This document shows, piece after piece, positions 57,108 through 64,000 of a DNA stretch of 64,000 nt (the stretch's first letter is position 1; every line of letters starts with the position of its first letter). Location: NCBI RefSeq assembly GCF_900220965.1, contig NZ_OBQC01000002.1, positions 62,001 through 126,000 of the forward strand, given 5' to 3'. The notes below the pieces were generated by a model. That model had not been told where the DNA came from. It searched no databases and saw nothing but the letters and a program-made list of their open reading frames with translations. Source of the DNA: Ureibacillus acetophenoni. Lineage in GTDB: Bacteria; Bacillota; Bacilli; Bacillales_A; Planococcaceae. Position numbers and translations under genes: made by a program.

Positions 57108-57553
57108 TCTACATCTCCTTTTCTCTCCATAGGTACAATCATGATTCTGTGAGTAGGCAATTGCATTACTCGACTAATGGTTTCCAATAGTTGACTTTTG
57201 ATGGAGGGGTTCGAAGCCCCTTCCGATACAATGAGCATACCTGATACTGTTTTTTGGGTTTTACCTGATGAAAAATATTCATCTAGCAAACTAGCTCCAT
57301 CTGGTACATGATCATCGTAATGTAAATACACTTTAACTTGTCCAACGCCTTGAATTTGCTTTAACGTTTGCTCTATTTTCCCCTCAAGTGTACTTGTATC
57401 ACTTTGCTCACTGTTTGGATCATTAAACGTTAAAGAAATGTACGCAATGAACGCAACTAGTGCTATTGGAATCAGTATTAGGTTAGTCTTTGTCCATTTT
57501 TTCTTTTCCACTTCACGTCCCTTTGCGGCCTCCTTTCTGTAACGTTTCAACAC
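57104..57553 (-). CDS. spoIIIAG: Stage III sporulation protein AG, short form
   Basis: Ring-forming component of the SpoIIIA channel. One membrane helix (about residues 24-43) precedes a ring-building domain with QIQGVGQVKVYLHYDD and, at the end, GMLIVSEGASNP...LLETISRVMQLPTHRIMIVPM. At 149 residues it is far shorter than the B. subtilis protein (about 229). The missing part lies between the two domain halves, where the beta-rich insertion normally is. The GTG at 57553 lacks a ribosome site; a second GTG at 57511 follows AAAGGGA and would give 135 residues. Confidence 0.85.
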   Translation of the reverse strand: MLKRYRKEAAKGREVEKKKWTKTNLILIPIALVAFIAYISLTFNDPNSEQSDTSTLEGKIEQTLKQIQGVGQVKVYLHYDDHVPDGASLLDEYFSSGKTQKTVSGMLIVSEGASNPSIKSQLLETISRVMQLPTHRIMIVPMERKGDVE

Positions 57554-57583
57554 ATTGTATGATGGTTGATGCTCGTCTATGCT

Positions 57584-57721
57584 TTATAGATTTAGGAAAT
57601 CTAACAAAGTTGTTAAAAAAATAATTAAGGTTGCTAGTTTAATATAAATAATGAGATCTGTTTCCTCGGCTAATAGTAGTAAACATTTGCCCACTAAAAT
57701 TATTACAACTAGTTTTATCAA
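57584..57721 (-). CDS. Possible minimal SpoIIIAF, 45-residue membrane peptide
   Basis: A TTG at 57721 overlaps the spoIIIAE stop (TTGA) and follows GGGGTGG by about ten bases. It opens a 45-codon frame ending with TAA at 57584. The peptide has two hydrophobic stretches (about residues 3-18 and 22-44) split by EETD. In position and layout it corresponds to only the N-terminal membrane part of SpoIIIAF, about 200 residues in B. subtilis. It may be a reduced gene, a remnant, or chance; coupling to spoIIIAE favours a real ORF. Confidence 0.45.
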   Translation of the reverse strand: MIKLVVIILVGKCLLLLAEETDLIIYIKLATLIIFLTTLLDFLNL

Positions 57722-58629
57722 AACGTTTTACCCACCCCTAGTTGAGTCATAACCATTAGAATTAGCCAAATGAAAACAAATGCGATTCCTAATAAAAACG
57801 CTACTGCACATAACACCAAAAGTGACTTTCCAACATCATCAACTAACCCACTGACAGTACTACTTGAAAACGGTTCGATGATAGCGGCTAGCAGCTTAAA
57901 TGTCATCGCATGTATTAATAATTTCCCGGCTGGATAAAAGGCAGCTACCCAAAATGCAGACATCGCACCTAGTCCCGCCACCGTCGTAGCCGTTGATTGA
58001 TATTTATTGAAGATTGAAAAGCCTTGTACAATTAAAGATCCAACGATGGGAATAGTCTGTTCAATAACTTTCTTCACTGGATCTGCAATCGCTTTATCGA
58101 TTGTAAAAAAGGCAACACCCGTGAATGATAAAATCGTCATGATTGCAATTACTGTTGCTGTAATAATCGTCATTACTGAACCTCTTATTAAATCTGAGGC
58201 TTTTCCAAAAGACATTTCTCCGATAAACCGTGTACAAAAATCAAAAATTAATGCAATTGTTACAGCAGGAATCAAAATTCTCTCACATAGCAAAATGAGT
58301 AGTTCAAATATAAAGAATATGATTGGACTCCAAGCGATAAAAGAAAAAACAGAATTTAAAATTACGAGTAGTGACATAATGATTGGGTACAATGCTAAGA
58401 AGAAATTAGAAAATATTCCTGCTAATTGTGCCATTAATGAAAATGCATCCATTACAGTTTGTCCCAAAGCTAAGACTAGAACGACGATAAATAACGTATC
58501 ACTCCACTTTTTAAACTTTGGAACATAGGCTTCAATTGCTAAAAATAGGACGGTATACGTGATGATTAACAAGATAGATTGTCCTGCGATCTTCAGCGGA
58601 TCCAAGAAAATATTTAGTATTTCATTCAT
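57718..58629 (-). CDS. spoIIIAE: Stage III sporulation protein AE, N-terminally short
   Basis: Polytopic membrane protein of the SpoIIIA channel with seven or eight helices. The 303 residues align with the C-terminal three quarters of the usual protein of about 400. The signal-peptide-like and extracytoplasmic N-terminus (roughly 80-90 residues) is absent. The ATG follows AAGGGGC and lies about 12 bases after spoIIIAD, so truncation by a wrong start is unlikely. The C-terminal half keeps the family pattern FITGNFIP-like TIPIVGSLIVQGF and the FYPAGKLLIHAMTFKLLAAIIEPF region. Confidence 0.85.
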   Translation of the reverse strand: MNEILNIFLDPLKIAGQSILLIITYTVLFLAIEAYVPKFKKWSDTLFIVVLVLALGQTVMDAFSLMAQLAGIFSNFFLALYPIIMSLLVILNSVFSFIAWSPIIFFIFELLILLCERILIPAVTIALIFDFCTRFIGEMSFGKASDLIRGSVMTIITATVIAIMTILSFTGVAFFTIDKAIADPVKKVIEQTIPIVGSLIVQGFSIFNKYQSTATTVAGLGAMSAFWVAAFYPAGKLLIHAMTFKLLAAIIEPFSSSTVSGLVDDVGKSLLVLCAVAFLLGIAFVFIWLILMVMTQLGVGKTF

Positions 58630-58641
58630 TGATCAAGCCCC

Positions 58642-59019
58642 TTATTGAAGCTTTTCTAATATTGAGGAAAACTTTGATAAAACTGTTGCAAATTCGGTTA
58701 GCCAATAAGTTAACAAAACGATTCTTACAGCAATCATGACTAATTCTCCAATGGATTCGTATTCCTGTTCTTCAAAAACTGAATGAATAAGAGACCCAAG
58801 TTGGTAGAATAATGCCGAATAGATTAGTTGAGCAACATATGGTACCGAGTGTACATAAGAAAGGAGCTTTTCTAAAAATGGAATCACAAGCATCGACAAA
58901 AGGAAATGTAGTAGTATGAAGAAAAATATGATTGCTATTAGAGTGTGTAGTTTTTGGAATGAATCTCTTATCAATAATAAGATTAAAAGTAAGATTACGG
59001 CATAAAAAATAAATATCAT
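58642..59019 (-). CDS. spoIIIAD: Stage III sporulation protein AD
   Basis: Small membrane protein, 125 residues, with about four helices, in the expected position between spoIIIAC and spoIIIAE. The C-terminal region with YESIGELVMIAVRIVLLTYWLTEFATVLSKFSSIL is the family-like part. Sequence similarity to B. subtilis SpoIIIAD looks low by eye, and the assignment rests partly on gene order and length. Confidence 0.8.
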   Translation of the reverse strand: MIFIFYAVILLLILLLIRDSFQKLHTLIAIIFFFILLHFLLSMLVIPFLEKLLSYVHSVPYVAQLIYSALFYQLGSLIHSVFEEQEYESIGELVMIAVRIVLLTYWLTEFATVLSKFSSILEKLQ

Positions 59020-59026
59020 AAGCTAC

Positions 59027-59233
59027 CTAATTTAAATTCAGCCATTGGAAGAATACTAAGATGTCTCCAAAAAATAGCCGTAAGAATCTTAAAAGTTCTG
59101 CAGTTAAATACAAATATGCAATAAAATATAAGAAAAATGAAAATTCCTTTTTGCCGAATTGCTCTAATAAGACATGAAGTAGAGCTAGAATCAACCCTAC
59201 CCCAGCTACTCGCAAAACGTCCTGTAACTCCAT
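59027..59233 (-). CDS. spoIIIAC: Stage III sporulation protein AC
   Basis: A 68-residue protein, the usual SpoIIIAC length, with two membrane helices and the family segment VLRVAGVGLILALLHVLLEQFGKKEF. The ATG at 59233 follows GAGGAGG. The frame remains open upstream to 59356 and could add about 41 residues with another hydrophobic helix and a basic TRRRRD end. It is the first recognisable gene of the cluster; spoIIIAA and spoIIIAB are not upstream. Confidence 0.88.
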   Translation of the reverse strand: MELQDVLRVAGVGLILALLHVLLEQFGKKEFSFFLYFIAYLYLTAELLRFLRLFFGDILVFFQWLNLN

Positions 59234-59382
59234 ATCTCGACGCCTCCTCGTGTAACGCAGTATATGAGCTTGTATCATTAAATAGACCAGCTCTAGAAAG
59301 AAAAATGGGACAACCATAATTGCAATCTTACGCTTATAAAATATTACCTTCATCAAAACACATTATATTTACATGCCTAAAT

Positions 59383-59422
59383 AAAAAATGACTCAAATCC
59401 CATAGAAATTTGAGTCATTTTT
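59383..59422 (-). terminator. Terminator of the downstream doxX copy
   Basis: Arms AAAAATGACTCAAAT and ATTTGAGTCATTTTT. Nearly the same hairpin follows the other doxX gene at 60145-60185. Confidence 0.85.
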
Positions 59423-59470
59423 AGTCGATATTTTATCTATATTATTTCTCAATAAGTTTATAGTTTGACT

Positions 59471-60013
59471 TTATTGTGCAACGCTTGTTTTAACATTTCC
59501 TTTTCCATTACCATTGTTATTTTTAGGTTCTTCAAACAGTGACTTTTTTAAGAAAGGAATTACAAATGGATCTAAACCAAATTTCCCTGCATTTGAACCA
59601 GCAAATAGAATCATTAAGCCAATTAATATATCAATAGGATTATGAGAGATTGCTCCAGCCATTAAGAAAGAGAAATTCATTATGATACCAAAGAATGCTG
59701 CCGTAGTTGTTAGACATCCAAGTATTAACCCGATACCAACTAAAAACTCTCCCCACGGTACTAAAATATTAAAGATTTCAACATTTGGTAACGCCACATT
59801 TTCTAAAAATGAATGATATAATCCAAACACATTCGAACCATCTGGGCCTTTTACCGGATTTTGAACGGCATTATTTAAGAACCCACTTGCATCAAATTGT
59901 CCGCCAGTTATTTTACCCCAACCAGCAATCATAAAGTTATACCCTAAATATATACGTAACAGCATCATAATTCCTGCTGCAATATTGTTATTTCTTAACC
60001 AGTTGTTAATCAT
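59471..60013 (-). CDS. DoxX-family membrane protein, copy A
   Basis: Four-helix membrane protein of 180 residues. The family start RIYLGYNFMIAGWGKITGG and the later LVPWGEFLVGIGLILG and AGAISHNPIDILIGL are plain. DoxX relatives take part in thiosulfate oxidation or redox-stress complexes, but no firm function is known for this Bacillales group. It is about 85 percent identical by eye to the neighbouring copy over the first 155 residues; the C-termini differ (a Asn/Gly/Lys-rich tail here). Both end in SVAQ. Confidence 0.88.
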   Translation of the reverse strand: MINNWLRNNNIAAGIMMLLRIYLGYNFMIAGWGKITGGQFDASGFLNNAVQNPVKGPDGSNVFGLYHSFLENVALPNVEIFNILVPWGEFLVGIGLILGCLTTTAAFFGIIMNFSFLMAGAISHNPIDILIGLMILFAGSNAGKFGLDPFVIPFLKKSLFEEPKNNNGNGKGNVKTSVAQ

Positions 60014-60144
60014 GTTAATCTCTCCTTGTTGTTTGTTTGTAAGGATATAGTAACATGTTATACAACAGAATAATACCTGTTATATGACAGTTCAAATTTT
60101 AGTAATATTTTTGTGAATAATTTATGAAATTATGACTTTCGAAT

Positions 60145-60185
60145 AAAAAATTACTCAAACTTCATAGAAATTTGAGTAATTTTTA
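60145..60185 (-). terminator. Terminator of the upstream doxX copy
   Basis: Arms AAAAATTACTCAAA and TTTGAGTAATTTTT, the counterpart of the hairpin at 59383-59422. Confidence 0.85.
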
Positions 60186-60194
60186 AATAATATT

Positions 60195-60722
60195 TTATTG
60201 TGCGACACTCGGTTTAACTTTATTTTCTTTATATTCGTTTTTGTGTAGCATTTTTCTAACGTATGGAAGGACAAAGTAATCTAAACCAATTTTACCAGCA
60301 TTTGCACCAGCAAATAAGATAAGTAAGCCGATTAGAATATCCGTTGGATTATGTGAGATCGCTCCAGCCATTAAGAATGAGAAGTTCATAATTACACCAA
60401 AGAAAGCAGCGGCAGTTGTAAGACATCCTAAAATTAACCCTAGTCCAACTAAAAATTCTCCCCAAGGTACCAAAATGTTAAATAGGTCGACATTTGGTAA
60501 TGCAACATTTTCTAAGAATATATTATATAAACCAAATACACTAGAGCCATCCGGACCCTTTACTGGATTTTGAACTGCATTATTCAAGAATCCACTCGCA
60601 TCAAATTGTCCACCAGTGATTTTACCCCAACCAGCGACCATAAAGTTATACCCTAAATATATACGTAGCAGCATCATAACAGCTGCAGCAATATTATTAT
60701 TTCTCCACCATTTGTTAATCAT
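60195..60722 (-). CDS. DoxX-family membrane protein, copy B
   Basis: Tandem paralogue of the gene at 59471-60013, 175 residues, with the same RIYLGYNFMVAGWGKITGG and LVPWGEFLVGLGLILG core and a different C-terminal tail (a Lys/Glu-rich stretch). It has its own terminator, and both genes have an ATCTCTCCTTG-type sequence over their starts (AAGGAGAGAT on the coding strand). A recent gene duplication that took the terminator with it is likely. It lies between efp and the spoIIIA cluster. Confidence 0.88.
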   Translation of the reverse strand: MINKWWRNNNIAAAVMMLLRIYLGYNFMVAGWGKITGGQFDASGFLNNAVQNPVKGPDGSSVFGLYNIFLENVALPNVDLFNILVPWGEFLVGLGLILGCLTTAAAFFGVIMNFSFLMAGAISHNPTDILIGLLILFAGANAGKIGLDYFVLPYVRKMLHKNEYKENKVKPSVAQ

Positions 60723-60937
60723 TTGAATCTCTCCTTGTCAAATATGATTTGTAATATGGTCATAGAATACCATGTTATACAACAGCGGAAAATATATTAC
60801 TAGTACAGTTCATAATTTATCAAAATCTTTGTGACAGTATCATGAATTCAATACTTTTTACCTTCCAATTTTCTTCTTACGAAACATTCTAAAGTACTAA
60901 TAATGTTAAATTACAACAAAAATCCTGTATAAAATAC

Positions 60938-60972
60938 AAAAAACCAGAAGAAATGATTTTCTTCTGGTTTTT
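60938..60972 (-). terminator. Terminator of efp
   Basis: Arms AAAAACCAGAAGAAA and TTTTCTTCTGGTTTTT with a short loop, just after the efp stop. Confidence 0.85.
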
Positions 60973-60983
60973 CAACTTATTCA

Positions 60984-61541
60984 TTATGCACGAGATACAT
61001 ACGAACCATCTGTTGTATTAATAACTAATTTATCGCCTTCATTTACAAAGAACGGTACGTTAACTACTAAACCTGTTTGTAATGTAGCTGGTTTAGATCC
61101 GCCTGTTGCAGTATCACCTTTAATACCTGGTTCAGTTGCAGTTACTTCTAATGTAACTGTATTTGGTAATTCAATACCTAACATTTCACCTTGGTAACTT
61201 TGAATATGAACTTCCATGTTTTCTAAAAGATACATTAATTCATCTTCAATTTGGCTAGCAGCAAGTTCAGTTTGCTCATAAGATTCCATATCCATAAACA
61301 CGTGAGAATCACCTTGAGCATATAAATATTGCATTTTACGGTTCTCAACCATTGCTTTTTCTACTTTTTCACCAGCACGGAACGTTTTTTCTTGCACGTT
61401 TCCATTACGTAGGTTACGTAATTTTGAACGTACGAATGCTGCACCTTTCCCTGGCTTAACGTGTTGGAAATCTAATACACGATATAGGTTACCGTCTACA
61501 ATAATTGTAAGACCAGTACGGAAATCGTTTACTGAAATCAT
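60984..61541 (-). CDS. efp: Translation elongation factor P
   Basis: Rescues ribosomes stalled at polyproline. The 185-residue, three-domain protein begins [12 protein letters not shown] and has the modified Lys in [14 protein letters not shown] at residue 32, then the C-terminal [23 protein letters not shown]. In B. subtilis that Lys carries 5-aminopentanol. It follows pepP by about 13 bases, so the two are co-transcribed. Confidence 0.97.
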   Translation of the reverse strand: MISVNDFRTGLTIIVDGNLYRVLDFQHVKPGKGAAFVRSKLRNLRNGNVQEKTFRAGEKVEKAMVENRKMQYLYAQGDSHVFMDMESYEQTELAASQIEDELMYLLENMEVHIQSYQGEMLGIELPNTVTLEVTATEPGIKGDTATGGSKPATLQTGLVVNVPFFVNEGDKLVINTTDGSYVSRA

Positions 61542-61554
61542 GAATATTCCTCCA

Positions 61555-62616
61555 TTATAAAATAATTAGTTCTTTTTTCGAATGAGTTAGTACTTCATTA
61601 CCTGTTTCTGTTATTAGTATATCGTCTTCAATTCGTACGCCACCAATACCAGGTAAGTAAACACCAGGTTCAATTGTTACAACCATATTTGGTTCTAATA
61701 CTGTGTCAGAACGGAATGATAGTCCAGGTCCTTCATGAACTTCTAATCCAATTCCATGACCCGTTGAATGTCCAAATGCTTCGCCTAGACCTTTTGATTT
61801 TAAATAATCTCTTGCTACAGCATCTGCTTCAATCCCAGTCATATTAGGTCCTACTTTTTCTAAAGCAAGTAACTGTGATTCTAACACCGCATTATACATA
61901 TCGACTAATTGTTGGGAAGGATTACCTACAGCAATAGTACGAGTTATATCTGACACGTAGCCATTATAGTATGCACCAAAATCAAGTGTTACAAAATCGC
62001 CCTTTTCAATTACCTTGTTAGTTGCAACACCATGCGGTAATGCACTACGCAATCCACTTGCAACGATCGTATCAAAAGAGGATGATGTAGCCCCTTGTTT
62101 TCTCATGAAAAACTCTAATTCATTCGATACCTCAAGCTCAGTAATTCCTGGCTTGATGACATTAAGTATATGTGTAAATGCATTATCTGCAATTTCACAT
62201 GCAACCTTAATAATATTAATCTCTTCGTTTGTCTTAATCAAGCGAATTTTTTCAATTAAACCAGAAACAGGTATTAAATCTGCCTTAATTTTCGTTTTAT
62301 AATTTTCAAATGCAGAGTAAGTTACTGTATCTTTTTCAAAACCTAAAGATTTAATCCCCATTTGTTCCACTTGTGTAGCAACTTCATCGACGATTAGTTT
62401 CTCGTGTTGAACAATACGGAAGCCTTCAACTTGTTTCTTAGCTTGTTCTGTATATCTAAAATCAGTAATAAAAACAGCGTCATTTTGTGATACAATCGCC
62501 ACACCCGCTGTTCCAGTGAATCCTGTAATATAACGGCGATTAAATTCACTTGTAACTAGTAATGCATCTATATTTTGTTCAACTAAAGCTTTTCTTAACT
62601 TTTCCAATTTTGCCAT
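61555..62616 (-). CDS. pepP: M24-family Xaa-Pro aminopeptidase (YqhT type)
   Basis: Metal-dependent aminopeptidase of 353 residues cleaving N-terminal residues before proline. A creatinase-like N-domain (1-125) is followed by the pita-bread fold. Metal ligands are the Asp residues in [19 protein letters not shown], the His in [10 protein letters not shown], and Glu in TIEPGVY and RIEDDIL. The aroQ-pepP-efp order matches B. subtilis. Confidence 0.94.
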   Translation of the reverse strand: MAKLEKLRKALVEQNIDALLVTSEFNRRYITGFTGTAGVAIVSQNDAVFITDFRYTEQAKKQVEGFRIVQHEKLIVDEVATQVEQMGIKSLGFEKDTVTYSAFENYKTKIKADLIPVSGLIEKIRLIKTNEEINIIKVACEIADNAFTHILNVIKPGITELEVSNELEFFMRKQGATSSSFDTIVASGLRSALPHGVATNKVIEKGDFVTLDFGAYYNGYVSDITRTIAVGNPSQQLVDMYNAVLESQLLALEKVGPNMTGIEADAVARDYLKSKGLGEAFGHSTGHGIGLEVHEGPGLSFRSDTVLEPNMVVTIEPGVYLPGIGGVRIEDDILITETGNEVLTHSKKELIIL

Positions 62617-62628
62617 CTTCAGTTCCCC

Positions 62629-63060
62629 CTACTTTTTCTCTAAAAAACTTCTTAAAGCTAGATCGTATCCAACTGTTCCTAAACCACATATCTGGCCAAC
62701 ACATTCAGGTGCTAGTAGCGATGTATGACGGAAAGATTCCCGCTTATGTATATTTGATATGTGTACTTCAATAACTGGAACTTTAACTCCAGCAATTGCA
62801 TCACGAAGAGCGATACTTGTATGTGTGTACGCACCAGGATTAAATACAATACCTTCTACACCAGTATCTTCTGCTTCGTGAATCCAATCTATTAGTTCAC
62901 CTTCGTGGTTAGATTGTCTAAAATCAACCATCGAATTAAACTCTTTTGAAAGGTTTTCCAATCTTTCTTTAATATCCTCTAATGTTTCACGGCCATAAAT
63001 TTCAGGCTCTCTTTTCCCTAATCGGTTTAAATTAGGTCCATTTAACACTAAAATTTTCAT
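62629..63060 (-). CDS. aroQ: Type II 3-dehydroquinate dehydratase
   Basis: Shikimate pathway enzyme of 143 residues converting dehydroquinate to dehydroshikimate. It shows LNGPNLNRLGKREPEIYG with the catalytic Tyr, QSNHEGELIDWIHEA, FNPGAYTHTSIALRDAI with the catalytic His region, and VEVHISNIHKRESFRH. It begins the aroQ-pepP-efp run. Confidence 0.96.
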   Translation of the reverse strand: MKILVLNGPNLNRLGKREPEIYGRETLEDIKERLENLSKEFNSMVDFRQSNHEGELIDWIHEAEDTGVEGIVFNPGAYTHTSIALRDAIAGVKVPVIEVHISNIHKRESFRHTSLLAPECVGQICGLGTVGYDLALRSFLEKK

Positions 63061-63136
63061 TCCATTTCCCCCAATAAAACTAGATCCCTATTTTTTCCGC
63101 TGTATAGTAAAGATACGGAACCTAGTAACTAAATTA

Positions 63137-63178
63137 CCTTCCATCAATGGCTTTGGAGAAAAAATCCACTGATGGAAG
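63137..63178. other. Inverted repeat between aroQ and yqhR
   Basis: Arms CTTCCATCA-TGG and CCA-TGATGGAAG enclose a loop of about 15 bases. It is followed by a T-rich tract only on the plus strand, where no gene ends, so its role is unclear. It may be a hairpin in the yqhR-aroQ transcript. Confidence 0.45.
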
Positions 63179-63185
63179 TTTTACT

Positions 63186-63644
63186 TTATTTTATCACAGT
63201 GTCTTCATACGGCAACTCATTTTGTTTTTCATTTGCGTTCGCTTGGAAGTGGAAGCTTGCAGTTTCAAAAACGAATCTTGCTGTAATAATAACCGTAATC
63301 ATAAACGGTATTGACAATTTCGTGAATGAATTCAATTCTGCAGGTAATTCAAAAATAAACCATTCGATGATTAATGCTACTAATCCCCCAATGAGTAACG
63401 ATGAAACAAAAGCAGGAACTAGAGCAACGTACTGCATAATCCAATAGAAAATAAAAATAATAATAAAAAGCACTAACCCTAAAAACACCCATTGAATGGA
63501 TCCATGACTATTTTGGAGTATATTAAATCGTTCAGTATAATCTAATGGATTCCATTGGATGAATTTAAATAAAGCTAACCCACTCAATGAAAGAGTTAAA
63601 AAGATAGATGCAGCAAGACTTGTGATTAATGCAATTCTAAACAT
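63186..63644 (-). CDS. yqhR: YqhR-family membrane protein
   Basis: A 152-residue protein with four predicted membrane helices (about residues 4-28, 48-70, 75-96 and 108-130) and a polar tail. Position between yqhQ and aroQ, and length, match YqhR of B. subtilis. Function is unknown. It is divergent from yqhQ. Confidence 0.85.
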   Translation of the reverse strand: MFRIALITSLAASIFLTLSLSGLALFKFIQWNPLDYTERFNILQNSHGSIQWVFLGLVLFIIIFIFYWIMQYVALVPAFVSSLLIGGLVALIIEWFIFELPAELNSFTKLSIPFMITVIITARFVFETASFHFQANANEKQNELPYEDTVIK

Positions 63645-63778
63645 AGAAACACCTCATTTTTTTCTTTTAGTTTCACCAAAAGGTTAAATTGATATGCTTA
63701 GACGTAGTGCTTTTTAAGAAAATTTAGTACAATATAATAGTTACTATTTTTAGATTCTAATAGAGAGTGGTGTACATA

Positions 63779-64000
63779 TTGAGCAAGCAAACACCTGCAT
63801 ATGGAGGACAAGCACTTTTAGAAGGTGTTATGTTCGGTGGTAAGGATCATACGGTTACAGCAATACGACGAACAGATGATTCTATCGAATATTTTTATGC
63901 GAAAAAGGAGAAGAAACCTTTATTTCAAAAACTAAAAAAAATCCCTTTCGTTAGAGGAAATATAGCAATTATTGAATCCGCTGGGATTGGTGCAAAACAT
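63779..64000 (+). CDS. yqhQ: DUF1385 membrane protein YqhQ, 3' end cut by the window
   Basis: The first 74 codons of a DUF1385 protein. The family start YGGQALLEGVMFGGKDHTVTAIRR and KKIPFVRGNIAIIESAG are plain. The TTG at 63779 follows GAGTGGTG by seven bases and gives MSKQTPAYGGQ, the same start pattern as B. subtilis YqhQ. The gene continues beyond the window, and its function is not established. Confidence 0.88.
   Translation, partial: MSKQTPAYGGQALLEGVMFGGKDHTVTAIRRTDDSIEYFYAKKEKKPLFQKLKKIPFVRGNIAIIESAGIGAKH

Overview
The window reads as chromosomal DNA of a low-GC, endospore-forming Bacillales bacterium. Gene order over long stretches matches the Bacillus subtilis yqh-yqi-yqj part of the chromosome (yqhQ-yqhR-aroQ-pepP-efp-spoIIIA-accBC-yqhY-nusB-folD-xseAB-ispA-dxs-tlyA-ahrC-recN-spoIVB-spo0A, then GDPD, bkd genes, brxB, yqjA, mce, pccB and a yqjE-type peptidase). 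AT-rich codon use, several TTG and GTG starts, strong Shine-Dalgarno sites and spo0A all fit. A Lysinibacillus/Ureibacillus/Solibacillus-like member of the Planococcaceae is my guess; the sequence alone does not prove a genus. No rRNA, tRNA, CRISPR array, transposase or complete prophage was seen.

Layout. 1-7.6 kb: 3' part of guaC, a frameshifted SRPBCC gene, the livKHMGF branched-chain amino acid (BCAA) importer on the minus strand, and a divergent tnrA whose shared intergenic region holds two TnrA boxes and a CodY-like box. 7.7-17.9 kb: an accessory mix with an ABC ATPase, an alpha/beta hydrolase, signal peptidase I, an mhqR-type MarR repressor with two operator-like palindromes and a flavin reductase, a FUSC exporter, ogt facing an AlkD-like glycosylase, an LLM oxidoreductase, two crcB genes and a frameshifted DUF1648 gene. 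17.9-35.4 kb: CheW, a peptidase, a GMC oxidoreductase remnant, then the BCAA-to-succinyl-CoA block (pccB, mce, meaB, mutB, mutA, bkdB, bkdAB, bkdAA, lpdV, bcd) interrupted by prli42, yqjA and brxB. 35.6-50.2 kb: DUF2627, GDPD, a FapA-like gene, a small holin-like gene, spo0A, spoIVB, recN, argR, tlyA, dxs, ispA, xseB, xseA, folD, nusB. 50.4-53.8 kb: an inserted group (membrane protein, glpK, csp, LysM-NlpC/P60) that separates nusB from yqhY. 53.9-64 kb: yqhY, accC, accB, an unusually reduced spoIIIA cluster, two tandem doxX genes, efp, pepP, aroQ, yqhR and the 5' end of yqhQ.

How the genes work together. The liv importer, leucine dehydrogenase, branched-chain 2-oxoacid dehydrogenase complex, methylmalonyl-CoA mutase with its chaperone MeaB, epimerase and propionyl-CoA carboxylase beta chain form a nearly complete route from external valine/isoleucine to succinyl-CoA. 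Nitrogen (TnrA), BCAA/GTP (CodY-like) and carbon (a CcpA cre-like site) signals appear to converge on it. The ptb, buk and bkdR genes that accompany bkd in B. subtilis are not here.

The most unusual locus is spoIIIA. No spoIIIAA (the ATPase) or spoIIIAB is visible. spoIIIAF is at most a 45-codon membrane peptide gene, spoIIIAE lacks its usual N-terminal region, and spoIIIAG is short and seems to lack the beta-rich insertion of its ring-building domain. Two doxX genes occupy the place where yqhV-spoIIIAA-spoIIIAB would be expected. All remaining ORFs are open and closely packed, which suggests a streamlined, working mother cell-forespore channel rather than simple decay.
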